Shown piece by piece: positions 15,792 to 24,376 of a DNA stretch of 64,000 bases (positions within the stretch are counted from its first letter, which is position 1; every line of letters starts with the position of its first letter). The DNA is from Candidatus Pelagibacter communis (lineage in GTDB: Bacteria > Pseudomonadota > Alphaproteobacteria > Pelagibacterales > Pelagibacteraceae). The translations under genes and the position numbers were made by a program. The notes under the pieces are model-generated. The model had not been told where the DNA came from and ran no database searches. It saw nothing but the letters and a program-made list of their open reading frames with translations. The DNA is taken from NCBI RefSeq assembly GCF_001180165.1, contig NZ_CVSQ01000060.1, forward strand, positions 124,001 to 188,000, in the 5' to 3' direction.

Positions 15792-18084
15792 TTAAATTTT
15801 TAATTTTGTTGATACTCATTAAAATTCTTTCAGGTGTTGCCGGTGCATTAAGTTCTGGTGCAAACTGGTAATTTCCAATCGAAGCAACTGCGTCTTTAAT
15901 TGCATAAAAAACACTCATAGCTAGCATCAAAGGGGGCTCACCAGTTGTTTTTGCTTTATTAACAACTTTTTCTTTATTTAATCCCTCTTTAAAAATTTCT
16001 ACATTAAATTTTTTTGGAATATCACTTACTGCAGGTATTTTGTAAGTCGATGGAGAAAAAGTTGTAATCTGACCATCTGACTTCCACTTTAATTCCTCTA
16101 TTGTCAGCCATCCCTGTCCTTGCACAAAACCGCCCTCAATCTGACCTAGTTCTAGTGCTGGATTTATTGGTTTGCCGGCATCGTGTAAGATATCCACTCT
16201 TTCCAATATATTTTCACCCGTTAATGTATCTACAGTTACTTCCGAAACAGCTGCCCCATAACAAAAGTAATAAAAAGGTCTACCTCTAAATTTTTTTTTA
16301 TCAAAATTAATTTTTGGTGTTGAATAGAAACCTGATGATGAAAGAGATATTCTATTTAAATATGCCTCTTGAATAATGCTTTTAAATTCAAATTGTCTGT
16401 TTCCAAATATTATATATTGATCTTTATATACTGCCTCTTGATTGTAGATCTTATATTTTTTCTTAATAAATTTTTCTAAATTTAATTTAATTTTAGCTAC
16501 TGCATTTAGAGCTGCTGCTCCATTAAGGTCTGTAGTTGACGAAGCGGCGCTAGCTGAAGTATTTGGAACCTTGGCTGTATTTGTTGATGAGATATGAACT
16601 AAATTATATGGTAATCCCAAAGAATTTGCCACTAACTGAGCAATCTTTGTGTGAGTCCCCTGACCCATTTCAATTCCTCCATGATTCAAATGAACACTTC
16701 CATCTGTGTAAATATGAACTAAGGCTCCAGCTTGATTTAAATGAATTGTAGTAAATGAAATACCAAATTTTAAAGGTGTAATAGCTATACCCTTCTTTTT
16801 AAATTTATTTTTTTCATTAAATTTTCTTATATCGGAATATCTTTTCTTATAATTAGATTTATTTTCTAATTTTTTAAATATTTCATTAATAACATTATCT
16901 TCAACTGTCATTCCATAATGAGTTACATTCCTTTTATCTTTTTGATAAAAATTTTTCTTTCTGACTTCTATAGGATCTTTTTTTAAGTACCTTGCGATAT
17001 TGTCTATAATATTCTCTATAGCCATCATCCCTTGATTTCCACCAAAGCCTCTAAATGCAGTTGATGTTGGAATATTTGTTTTACATAAATTATTTGTTAC
17101 CTCGATATCTGAAATGTAATATGCATTGTCCACATGAAGCAAAGCTCTCTCGTTTATTGCAGCTGATAAATCGGGTGACATTCCACAATTTGAGGATAAG
17201 TTTATTTTTAATCCTTCAATAATTCCTTCATCATTAAAACCAACTTCATATTCAGATAAAAATTCATGTCTTTTACCAGTCAATATTATATCATCATCTC
17301 TATCTAATCTTAGTTTGACTGGCTGTCCTGATTTTTTTGCCAACAACGCACAAATACACGCTGTCATGAAATTTGTTTCTTTTCCCCCAAACCCACCTCC
17401 AATTCTTCTAACTTCTACATTTATTGAATTACTTTTTTGATTAAACATTTTTGCAATTAATTGTTGAGTTTCTGATGGATGTTGTGTTGAACTATAAACT
17501 AAAAAATTATCATCTTCCTTAGGAACAACGAAAGCTGCCTGGCCTTCTAGATAGAAGTGCTCTTGGCTTCCAGTTGTAAAATTTCCTTTTAAATTATTTT
17601 TTGAATTTTTTATTTTTTTAGAAGGGTTGCCTTTTTTAACTTTTCTAGGTTTAAATAGGAATTGCTTCTTATTTAAAGCTTCTTTTATTGTAATAATTGG
17701 TTTTAAATCTTTATAGGTAACTTTAGCTTTTAATACTGCCTTTCTAGCAAGTTCTGTGGTTGTAGCAGCTACAGCAAATAAAGGCTGACCAAAAAACTCT
17801 ACTTTTTTTTCTGGAAAGATTGGATCACCTTCAAAAACAGGACCTACGTCATTCCTACCAGGGATGTCTCTTTGAGTAACTACCGATATTACTCCATCAC
17901 TTTTTTTTACTTCAGTGAGGTCTATTTTTTTGATTATTGCATGAGCTTTTTTACTTAAACCAATAGCGCCATAAATTGTGTTTTTTGGCTCATTAATATC
18001 ATCGGTATACTCTGCATATCCACTCACATGTTTATACGCACTATCATGTGGTCTTATTTCCTCAATATAGTTCTCTTTGCTCAT
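15781..18084 (-). CDS. xdhB: Xanthine dehydrogenase, molybdenum-binding subunit
   Basis: A 767-residue molybdopterin subunit of the xanthine dehydrogenase family. It has the a/b hammerhead N-terminal domain, GGGFGGKET, STAFRGFGGNQG, the cofactor loop GGIEMGQGTHTK and the catalytic base Glu716 in TTGEPPLML. It hydroxylates hypoxanthine and xanthine to urate at the molybdenum centre. It abuts xdhA exactly (TAA then ATG), as expected for a two-subunit enzyme. Length is that of bacterial XdhB. The cofactor-sulfurating XdhC is not in this window. Confidence 0.93.
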   Translation of the reverse strand: MSKENYIEEIRPHDSAYKHVSGYAEYTDDINEPKNTIYGAIGLSKKAHAIIKKIDLTEVKKSDGVISVVTQRDIPGRNDVGPVFEGDPIFPEKKVEFFGQPLFAVAATTTELARKAVLKAKVTYKDLKPIITIKEALNKKQFLFKPRKVKKGNPSKKIKNSKNNLKGNFTTGSQEHFYLEGQAAFVVPKEDDNFLVYSSTQHPSETQQLIAKMFNQKSNSINVEVRRIGGGFGGKETNFMTACICALLAKKSGQPVKLRLDRDDDIILTGKRHEFLSEYEVGFNDEGIIEGLKINLSSNCGMSPDLSAAINERALLHVDNAYYISDIEVTNNLCKTNIPTSTAFRGFGGNQGMMAIENIIDNIARYLKKDPIEVRKKNFYQKDKRNVTHYGMTVEDNVINEIFKKLENKSNYKKRYSDIRKFNEKNKFKKKGIAITPLKFGISFTTIHLNQAGALVHIYTDGSVHLNHGGIEMGQGTHTKIAQLVANSLGLPYNLVHISSTNTAKVPNTSASAASSTTDLNGAAALNAVAKIKLNLEKFIKKKYKIYNQEAVYKDQYIIFGNRQFEFKSIIQEAYLNRISLSSSGFYSTPKINFDKKKFRGRPFYYFCYGAAVSEVTVDTLTGENILERVDILHDAGKPINPALELGQIEGGFVQGQGWLTIEELKWKSDGQITTFSPSTYKIPAVSDIPKKFNVEIFKEGLNKEKVVNKAKTTGEPPLMLAMSVFYAIKDAVASIGNYQFAPELNAPATPERILMSINKIKNLNGR

Positions 18085-19521
18085 TTAATTTACTCTTGAT
18101 AACTTATTAGAATTTATTTCTACAAAACATTTCATCAATAAATTTTTTGCTATCTCTAGTCTGTATTCTTTACTAGCTCTCATGTCTCCAATAGGACTTA
18201 AATCTTTTTCTAAATATTTTTTTGCTTGATCAAAAGTGTTGATGGTAAGAGGTTTATTTTTAAGAATTTTTTCACATGTTTTAGCTCTTTTTGGCACAGC
18301 AGCCATACCTCCATATGCAATATAAACCTCCTTAATTTTATTATTATTAATCTCAAAATTAAAAGATCCACAAACAGATGAAATATCATCATCAAATCTT
18401 TTTGAGATCTTAAATGCCTTAAAAATATTTTTCTTAAATAATGGTATTTTTATTGAGTGTATAAATTCATTGTTTTTTAATTTAGTTTTTCTGTAATCAA
18501 GAAAAAAATGATTTAAAGGTAATACTTTTCTTTTATTAAAACTTTCAATTAAAACTTCTGCATTTAAAGATAATAGAATTGGCAGTGAGTCGCCAATTGG
18601 AGATGCAGTTGCAATATTGCCACCTATAGTTCCAACATTTCGAATTTGAACAGATCCATATCTTTTTAGAACCGAATAAAAATCTGGATAATATTTTTTA
18701 ATTTCTTTTTCAAATTTTATTAATGGTGTAGCGGAACCAACTTCTAAATAATTTTTACTTACTTTTATAAAATCTAATTCATTAATTTCTTTTAAATCAA
18801 TTATAAAAGGAATTTCTTTTCTTTCTTTTGTAACTTTTAAAGATAAGTCAGTTCCACCAGCAAGAAAACTAAACTTAGAATGTTTTTTAATTATACCTTT
18901 TAAATCTTTAATATTTTTTGGTGAAAAATAGATTTTATCATCTTTTTTAATATAAACATTTTTTGGTTTAATTTTTTTTAATTGCTGAATAACTTTATTT
19001 TTATTTTTAGAAAATTGATCATTTTTGTTTATCTTATTTAAACTTTTGGCCGCATCCATTATAGGTCTATAACCAGTACAACGACATAAATTACCTGATA
19101 TAGAATCTGTTATTAATTCATTACTAAGTTTTTTGTTATTTTTAAACATTGAAAATAAAGACATAACAAATCCTGGGGTGCAGAAACCACATTGGGAACC
19201 ATGAAATTTAACCATCGCATCTTGCACTGGATGAAGTTTTCCATTTTGAGAAACTAAATCTTCAACAATTATAAGTTGCTTACCATTCAATGATGGTACA
19301 AATGAAATGCAAGAATTAATTGCTTTATATTCGATTTTATTATCGACTAATTCACCTAAAACAATTGTACATGCGCCACAGCCACCCTCTGAACATCCCT
19401 CTTTAGTTCCAGTCTTTTTTAATTCAGTTCTAATATAATTAAGTAATGTTTGGTTTGGATCTGGATTTTTGATTACTATAAGCTTGTCATTTAATAAAAA
19501 TTTAACAGAACTCGATATCAC
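18085..19521 (-). CDS. xdhA: Xanthine dehydrogenase, iron-sulfur and FAD subunit
   Basis: A 478-residue subunit. The plant-type [2Fe-2S] domain has Cys43, 48, 51 and 71 (EGCSEGGCGAC), and the second cluster has Cys111, 114, 146 and 148 (CGFCTPGF and GNLCRCTGYRP). The FAD domain follows, with FLAGGTDLSL and RNVGTIGGNIATASPIGDS. It passes electrons from the molybdenum site in XdhB to NAD+. It starts with GTG, directly after the uraH stop. All eight cluster cysteines are present, so the enzyme looks functional. Confidence 0.93.
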   Translation of the reverse strand: MISSSVKFLLNDKLIVIKNPDPNQTLLNYIRTELKKTGTKEGCSEGGCGACTIVLGELVDNKIEYKAINSCISFVPSLNGKQLIIVEDLVSQNGKLHPVQDAMVKFHGSQCGFCTPGFVMSLFSMFKNNKKLSNELITDSISGNLCRCTGYRPIMDAAKSLNKINKNDQFSKNKNKVIQQLKKIKPKNVYIKKDDKIYFSPKNIKDLKGIIKKHSKFSFLAGGTDLSLKVTKERKEIPFIIDLKEINELDFIKVSKNYLEVGSATPLIKFEKEIKKYYPDFYSVLKRYGSVQIRNVGTIGGNIATASPIGDSLPILLSLNAEVLIESFNKRKVLPLNHFFLDYRKTKLKNNEFIHSIKIPLFKKNIFKAFKISKRFDDDISSVCGSFNFEINNNKIKEVYIAYGGMAAVPKRAKTCEKILKNKPLTINTFDQAKKYLEKDLSPIGDMRASKEYRLEIAKNLLMKCFVEINSNKLSRVN

Positions 19522-19872
19522 TTAACTACCTCTATAAGTAGAATAACTCCAAGGTGAAACAAGTAAAGGAACATGATAATGCTGCGAAGGATCTGAAATA
19601 CCAAATCTGATAACAACATCATCCAAGAATGGTACATCACTAGCTGAAGATGTATTTTTAAAATAATCACCAATATGAAAAACTAATTCATATTTACCCT
19701 TAATAAAAACATCTCCCTCTGCTAATGGTGAATTAGCTCTACCATCTTCATTGAGTTTTGTTGACGTTAATTTTTTTCGTTCTGAATTATTAATATAAAA
19801 TAACTCAACTAAGATACCTTTGCCAGGTTTACCAGAATACACATCTAAAACATGAGTTGTGAGCTTTGTCAT
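19522..19872 (-). CDS. uraH: 5-hydroxyisourate hydrolase (transthyretin-like)
   Basis: A 116-residue transthyretin-related protein: THVLDVYSGKPGKGI at the N-terminus carries the active-site histidine, the middle has GKYELVFHIGDYF, and the C-terminus is the diagnostic YRGS tetrapeptide. It hydrolyses 5-hydroxyisourate to OHCU, the step after PuuD. It is the first gene of the minus-strand operon and lies 47 bases from the divergent uraD start, so the two halves of the pathway share one regulatory gap. The ATG at 19870-19872 has no obvious Shine-Dalgarno sequence. Confidence 0.93.
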   Translation of the reverse strand: MTKLTTHVLDVYSGKPGKGILVELFYINNSERKKLTSTKLNEDGRANSPLAEGDVFIKGKYELVFHIGDYFKNTSSASDVPFLDDVVIRFGISDPSQHYHVPLLVSPWSYSTYRGS

Positions 19873-19919
19873 AAAATTATAGTATCATTTAATTTCAAAC
19901 TTAAATTATTTAAAGTTAT
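19873..19919. promoter_or_regulatory. Divergent promoter gap between uraH and uraD operons
   Basis: Only 47 AT-rich bases separate the two starts. On the minus strand TATAAT (19876-19881) sits 3 bases before the uraH ATG, with TTAAGT at 17-base spacing, which would give a nearly leaderless mRNA. On the plus strand TATAGT (19878-19883) overlaps it. No clear repressor palindrome is visible and no regulator gene is adjacent. Confidence 0.35.
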
Positions 19920-20417
19920 ATGAGAACAATAGATAACATTAACGATCTTAACAAGTCTGATTTTTTGTCTGTATTTGGTAATGTTTTTGAAAAAACTGAA
20001 TCAGTTGCTATGGAAGCTTTTGAGTCAAGACCATTTAAAAACTTCGAAGATATTGTGTTTAAAATGCTTGATATTTATGAAAATTACGAAAACAATAAAA
20101 TTTTAGAGATTTTAAATGCACATCCTGAGCTTGCTGTAGCAAAAAAAATGACCTCTGAATCTATATCAGAACAAGCCTCTGCAAAATTAAACCAATGTTC
20201 TAATGATGAATATGAGGAATTTAAAAAATTAAATGCAGAATATAAAAAAAAGTTTAATTTTCCTTTTATAATTGCCGTAAAAGGTAAAGATAAAAATGAA
20301 ATTTTGAATAATTTTAGACAAAGAATACAAAGTGATGTAGAAAGTGAATTCCTTGAAGCAAAAAAACAAGTAAAAAAAATCGCAACCTTTCGTTTGAATG
20401 AAATAAACAAAAAATGA
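19920..20417 (+). CDS. uraD: OHCU decarboxylase
   Basis: A 165-residue helical protein that matches 2-oxo-4-hydroxy-4-carboxy-5-ureidoimidazoline decarboxylase, which gives S-allantoin. It shows the catalytic-histidine segment NAHPELA (His68), the SxxEQ-type SISEQASA and the C-terminal FPFIIAVKGKDKNEIL stretch. It opens the plus-strand operon and overlaps alc by 4 bases (ATGA). No peroxisomal or export signal is present. UraH and UraD next to each other make assignment secure. Confidence 0.92.
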   Translation: MRTIDNINDLNKSDFLSVFGNVFEKTESVAMEAFESRPFKNFEDIVFKMLDIYENYENNKILEILNAHPELAVAKKMTSESISEQASAKLNQCSNDEYEEFKKLNAEYKKKFNFPFIIAVKGKDKNEILNNFRQRIQSDVESEFLEAKKQVKKIATFRLNEINKK

Positions 20418-21400
20418 AAAAATTTATAAGTGCAAAAATGATTAACTTAGCAGATCCAAGAATTGGATCTAAAGTTATATTTAAGACTGATGATTTTTTT
20501 GCAGCCGCTCATAGAATATTAAGCGTCGAAACTCCAGTTTTTAAAGATGGACTATTTGACAAACATGGTAAATGGATGGATGGATGGGAAACAAGGAGAA
20601 GAAGATCAAAAGGTTTTGATTATTTAATTTTAAAACTTGGTAAACCTGGAAAGATATTTGATATAGACATTGACACAACACACTTCAATGGAAATCAGCC
20701 TACACATGCTTCTTTAGAGGGTTGCTTAAGTAAAACAAAGCCTAATAATAAAACAAAATGGATTTCTTTATTGGGCAAAAAAAAACTTGGGCCAAGCCAA
20801 AACCATGGCTTCAAATCAAAGAACAAATCTGTTTTTAATTATATAAGACTAAACATTTTTCCAGATGGTGGAGTTGCAAGACTAAGGCTTTATGGAAAAA
20901 TTGAAATGGAGAAAAACTTTTTAAATAACAAAACTATCAACCTTACATCTGTTTTAAATGGAGCATCAATTATTGGTTGTAATAATGAACATTTCGGCAG
21001 GGCTGAAAATATCATAGCACCTGGTAAAGGAAAAAATATGGGAGATGGTTGGGAAACAAGAAGAAGTAGAGGAAAAAACTTTGATTGGCTTATAATAAAA
21101 TTTGGAAAACCAGGATTAATAAAAAAACTAGAGATAGATACCCATCATTTTAAAGGAAACTATCCCGACAGTTGTTCAATTCAAACTGCAAGCATTTTAA
21201 AAGATCTGTCCAATAAATCAATTGTCAATAATTCAAAAAATTGGAAATTTATTTTAAATAAGTCAAAACTGTCAGCTCACAAGAAACATGTTTTTAAAAA
21301 ATTCTTAATTAAGAGAATTAAGGAAAATTATCTTAGAATAAATATCTATCCAGACGGTGGAATTTCAAGAATAAGAGCATTCGGAAATTTTGTAAGATGA
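20414..21400 (+). CDS. alc: Allantoicase
   Basis: A 328-residue protein made of two homologous jelly-roll halves. Each half holds DGWETRR (56-62 and 211-217) followed by FDYLILKLG or FDWLIIKFG, and each ends in PDGGVARLRLYG or PDGGISRIRAFG. That internal duplication is the allantoicase hallmark. It hydrolyses allantoate to ureidoglycolate and urea. Length is normal. It overlaps both neighbours by 4 bases, so uraD, alc and allA are translationally coupled. Confidence 0.95.
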   Translation: MKKFISAKMINLADPRIGSKVIFKTDDFFAAAHRILSVETPVFKDGLFDKHGKWMDGWETRRRRSKGFDYLILKLGKPGKIFDIDIDTTHFNGNQPTHASLEGCLSKTKPNNKTKWISLLGKKKLGPSQNHGFKSKNKSVFNYIRLNIFPDGGVARLRLYGKIEMEKNFLNNKTINLTSVLNGASIIGCNNEHFGRAENIIAPGKGKNMGDGWETRRSRGKNFDWLIIKFGKPGLIKKLEIDTHHFKGNYPDSCSIQTASILKDLSNKSIVNNSKNWKFILNKSKLSAHKKHVFKKFLIKRIKENYLRINIYPDGGISRIRAFGNFVR

Positions 21401-21888
21401 AAATAATAAAAGCAAAAAAAATTACTAAAAAAAATTTTTCTAAATTTGGTCAATTAATAGATACATCAAAAAAAAATCCTATAAATATTAATGATGGCTA
21501 TGCAAAAAGATTTGATAATTTGATAAACGTAGATGCATCAAAAAACAAAGGGAAAGCAATTGTTAGTATTTTTAAAGCAAAAAAAAGAAGGTTTCCTATG
21601 AAAATTGATATGATGGAAAAACATCCTTTAGGAAGCCAAGCCTTTATACCAATGGAAGATACAAAGTTTTTAGTATTTGTAGCACCAAAAGGAGATAAGC
21701 CGGATGTAAATAAAATCCAATCCTTTTTAGTCCCAAAACAAACTGGGGTTAATTACAATGCTGGTATTTGGCACTTTCCATTAATTTCTATGAAAAATAT
21801 GAATTTTCTAATTGTTGATAGAAAAGGAAAAGGAAACAATCTTGTTATTTATAAATTTAAAAAAGATAAAATTATTTTGAAAAAATGA
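21397..21888 (+). CDS. allA: Ureidoglycolate lyase
   Basis: A 163-residue cupin-like protein with the AllA pattern: an N-terminal KFGQLID, the metal-site region EKHPLGSQAFIPM, then VNYNAGIWHFPLISM and DFLIVDR-like NFLIVDRKG. It splits ureidoglycolate to glyoxylate and urea. The position between alc and puuE fits exactly. It overlaps both neighbours by 4 bases. Sequence is strongly lysine-rich near both ends, as in its neighbours. Confidence 0.9.
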   Translation: MKIIKAKKITKKNFSKFGQLIDTSKKNPININDGYAKRFDNLINVDASKNKGKAIVSIFKAKKRRFPMKIDMMEKHPLGSQAFIPMEDTKFLVFVAPKGDKPDVNKIQSFLVPKQTGVNYNAGIWHFPLISMKNMNFLIVDRKGKGNNLVIYKFKKDKIILKK

Positions 21889-22784
21889 AAAAAAAATACC
21901 CAAGAGATTTAGTGGGATATGGTTCCAAAAAAGTTAAGGTAAAATGGCCTGGTAATGCTAAGTTGGCTTTGCAATTTGTGCTTAATTACGAGGAGGGAGC
22001 AGAAAATTGTACTCTTCATGGTGATAAAACTTCAGAAGTATTTTTATCAGAAATTATAGGAGCAAAACCAATTAAAGGTCGACACTTAAATATGGAATCA
22101 ATTTATGAATATGGATCTAGAAGAGGTTTTTGGAGAATTCATGATCTATTTAATAAAAAGAAAATTCCACTTACTATTTTTGGAGTCGGTATGGCATTGG
22201 AAAGAAATAAAGAAGTTTGTTCGGCTATAAAGAAAGCAAATTATGAAGTTGCTAGTCATGGGTGGAGATGGATTGACTATCAAAATGTATCAAAGAAAAA
22301 AGAAAAGAATGATATGAAGCTTGCAGTAAAATCCATAAAAAAGATTTTTGGTAATCAACCTGCTGGTTGGTACACTGGTAGATGTAGTGAAAATACTCTA
22401 GATTTAGTAATTGATAATGGTAGTTTTTTATACTGTAGCGATACATACAGTGATGACCTTCCTTATTGGATAAAAAAAGGAAATAAAAAACAGCTAATGG
22501 TTCCTTATACACTTGATAACAATGATATGAGGTTTGCAACCAATCAAGGGTTTAATTCGGGTGAACAATTTTATAATTATTTAAAAGATAGTTTTGATGC
22601 CCTTTATGAGGAAGGAAAAACTTCACCAAAGATGATGTCAGTCGGCTTGCATTGTAGATTAATTGGAAGACCTGGTAGAATACAGTCTCTTAAAAAATTT
22701 TTGAATTACATCACAAAATTTAAGGATATTTGGATCTGCAAGAGAGTAGATATAGCTAAACATTGGATAAAAAATTATAGTTAA
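21885..22784 (+). CDS. puuE: Allantoinase PuuE (polysaccharide-deacetylase fold)
   Basis: A 299-residue protein beginning YPRDLVGYGSKKVKVKWP, which is diagnostic of PuuE, a metal-independent allantoinase of the NodB/polysaccharide-deacetylase fold unrelated to the amidohydrolase AllB. It opens allantoin to allantoate. NYEEGAENCTLHGD, ASHGWRWIDY, GWYTGRCSENT and SVGLHCRLIGRPGR are further family segments. It is last in the plus-strand operon. With it the cluster contains every enzyme from guanine to glyoxylate. Confidence 0.93.
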   Translation: MKKKYPRDLVGYGSKKVKVKWPGNAKLALQFVLNYEEGAENCTLHGDKTSEVFLSEIIGAKPIKGRHLNMESIYEYGSRRGFWRIHDLFNKKKIPLTIFGVGMALERNKEVCSAIKKANYEVASHGWRWIDYQNVSKKKEKNDMKLAVKSIKKIFGNQPAGWYTGRCSENTLDLVIDNGSFLYCSDTYSDDLPYWIKKGNKKQLMVPYTLDNNDMRFATNQGFNSGEQFYNYLKDSFDALYEEGKTSPKMMSVGLHCRLIGRPGRIQSLKKFLNYITKFKDIWICKRVDIAKHWIKNYS

Positions 22785-22792
22785 AATTTTTA

Positions 22793-23116
22793 TTATTGTT
22801 CCGCAGCTATAGAAGTATAGTGAGCAACTGCTTCTATTTCCTCATCAGTTAGTATACCCTCCATTGCGGGCATTACTCCTATACCGTTTCTAACTGCCAT
22901 TATAATTCTTTGAATATCAGGTCTAATTTCATTTAAATTTGGACCAACCATTGCGTTCGATCCAGCATCTGAGAGCATATGGCATGCTGCACAATTTCCA
23001 GTTCCCAGAAAAACTTCTTTTCCCTTATTAAACAATTCATCAGCATTAACGTGGGTTAATGATAAAAATATCAAAAATAATGATGTACCAAAGAAATTTA
23101 AAAATAATTTTTTCAC
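22793..23116 (-). CDS. Soluble class I cytochrome c, possible PuuD partner
   Basis: A 107-residue periplasmic protein with a signal peptide (about 1-25, ending HVNADE), one c-type heme site CAACH (42-46) and a candidate methionine axial ligand in GVMPAMEG (Met82 or Met85). The family carries electrons to terminal oxidases. It starts with GTG and sits 8 bases from the puuE stop in the opposite direction. Since PuuD here lacks its cytochrome domain, this protein could accept the electrons from urate oxidation. That link rests on position and on the missing domain only. Confidence 0.85.
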   Translation of the reverse strand: MKKLFLNFFGTSLFLIFLSLTHVNADELFNKGKEVFLGTGNCAACHMLSDAGSNAMVGPNLNEIRPDIQRIIMAVRNGIGVMPAMEGILTDEEIEAVAHYTSIAAEQ

Positions 23117-23159
23117 ATAAATTTGGTATCATAATTAAAAAAATTTAAAAAGGAGAATT

Positions 23160-23447
23160 ATGAAAGCTTATTGGATTGCAAATTATACTGAAATAAAAGA
23201 TGACGAAAGACTTAAAAAATATGCCGTTAAAGCTAAAGAAGCGGTTGAAAAATATTCTGGAAAAATAATAGCAAGAAGTGCAAATAATGTAACTTTGGAA
23301 GGTAGGGAAATGGTCAGAGTAGCTCTTGCAGAATTTCCAGATATTGAAACAGCAAAAAATTGTTACAATTCTGAAGAGTATGTTGAAGCTAGAAAACATT
23401 TGGAAAATAATGCTACTAGAGAACACATAATTTTTGAGGGAATGTAA
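23160..23447 (+). CDS. DUF1330 family protein
   Basis: A 95-residue ferredoxin-like alpha+beta-barrel protein. The DUF1330 pattern is visible: MKAYWIANY at the start, LKKYAVKAKEAVEKYSGKIIAR, then VRVALAEFPDIETAKNCYNSEEYVEARK. No enzyme function is established for the family. A good AAGGAG site precedes the ATG by 7 bases. It is divergent from the cytochrome c gene and may be co-transcribed with the next glycosyltransferase gene 32 bases downstream. Confidence 0.85.
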   Translation: MKAYWIANYTEIKDDERLKKYAVKAKEAVEKYSGKIIARSANNVTLEGREMVRVALAEFPDIETAKNCYNSEEYVEARKHLENNATREHIIFEGM

Positions 23448-23479
23448 GATAATAAATTTAAAATTTATAAATTAAGAGC

Positions 23480-24367
23480 ATGAAGATATTTGATTGTTTT
23501 ATGTATTTTGACGAGGAAATGATTTTAGATCTTAGGCTAAATATTTTAAACAAATACGTTGATTATTTTGTAATCGTGGAGAGTACATTCACTCATCGTG
23601 GAGAAAAGAGAGAATTAAAATTTAATCAAAATAAGTTTGAACAATTTAAAGATAAAATCATTTATCTTATTTATGATCAAGTCCCAGAAAATATTGAAAG
23701 TATCAATACAAATGATACCGAAAAAGAGAAATCAAGAAAATTGATTATGAATGCAATTTTTAGGGAAAATGGTCAAAGAAATTTCATTGAAAAAGGTTTA
23801 AAAAGTGCTGAAAGCGAAGATATTATTTTAATTTCAGATGTAGACGAAATACCAAACCTAAATGATTTAGATTTTAATCAAATAAATCAAAAAATTTTTT
23901 TGTTTGAACAAGATATGTTTTATTACAAATTTAATTTAAAATTACCTAACTTATCATGGAAAGGGTCAAGGGGCTGTAGAAAGAAATATTTTAAAAATCC
24001 TCAGTGGTTAAGAAATATAAAAGATCGTAAATACCCATTTTATAGGTTAGATGCATTTTTTTCTGAAAAAAAATTTATTAATTGTAAGATAATTAAAAAT
24101 GGTGGATGGCATTTTACCAACTTAAAAACAGCTGAAGAAATAAAACATAAATTAAAATCATATCTTCATCATATTGAATTTGATAGAAATCCATTAACTA
24201 CCGATCAAATTGATCAAATAATAAAAGATAAAGTTGCAGTTTATAATTTATCAGCTGATCAAAGACAAAATAAATTAGGTGGGAACAAATTAGAAAATTA
24301 TCCGATACAAAATTTACCTAAATTTTTAACTGATAATATAGAACAATACAGAGAATGGATAGATTGA
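23480..24367 (+). CDS. Glycosyltransferase family 17 protein
   Basis: A 295-residue protein matching GT17 (beta-1,4-N-acetylglucosaminyltransferase type). Visible segments are MKIFDCFMYFDEEMILDLRL in part, FVIVESTFTHRG, the acidic ILISDVDEIPNL metal-binding motif and GGWHFTNLKTAEEI. There is no membrane anchor. In marine bacteria such genes usually belong to surface polysaccharide synthesis, but here the neighbours are unrelated. The sugar specificity is unknown. Confidence 0.8.
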   Translation: MKIFDCFMYFDEEMILDLRLNILNKYVDYFVIVESTFTHRGEKRELKFNQNKFEQFKDKIIYLIYDQVPENIESINTNDTEKEKSRKLIMNAIFRENGQRNFIEKGLKSAESEDIILISDVDEIPNLNDLDFNQINQKIFLFEQDMFYYKFNLKLPNLSWKGSRGCRKKYFKNPQWLRNIKDRKYPFYRLDAFFSEKKFINCKIIKNGGWHFTNLKTAEEIKHKLKSYLHHIEFDRNPLTTDQIDQIIKDKVAVYNLSADQRQNKLGGNKLENYPIQNLPKFLTDNIEQYREWID

Positions 24368-24376
24368 TATAGAAAT

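Noticed and set aside
16101-16751. Open frames on the plus strand opposite xdhB.
   Set aside because: They lie in the strand complementary to conserved XdhB motifs and have no family resemblance or ribosome binding site.
20084-20410. A 108-residue antisense open frame in uraD.
   Set aside because: It shadows uraD and shows only the hydrophobic pattern of complementary Lys-rich codons.
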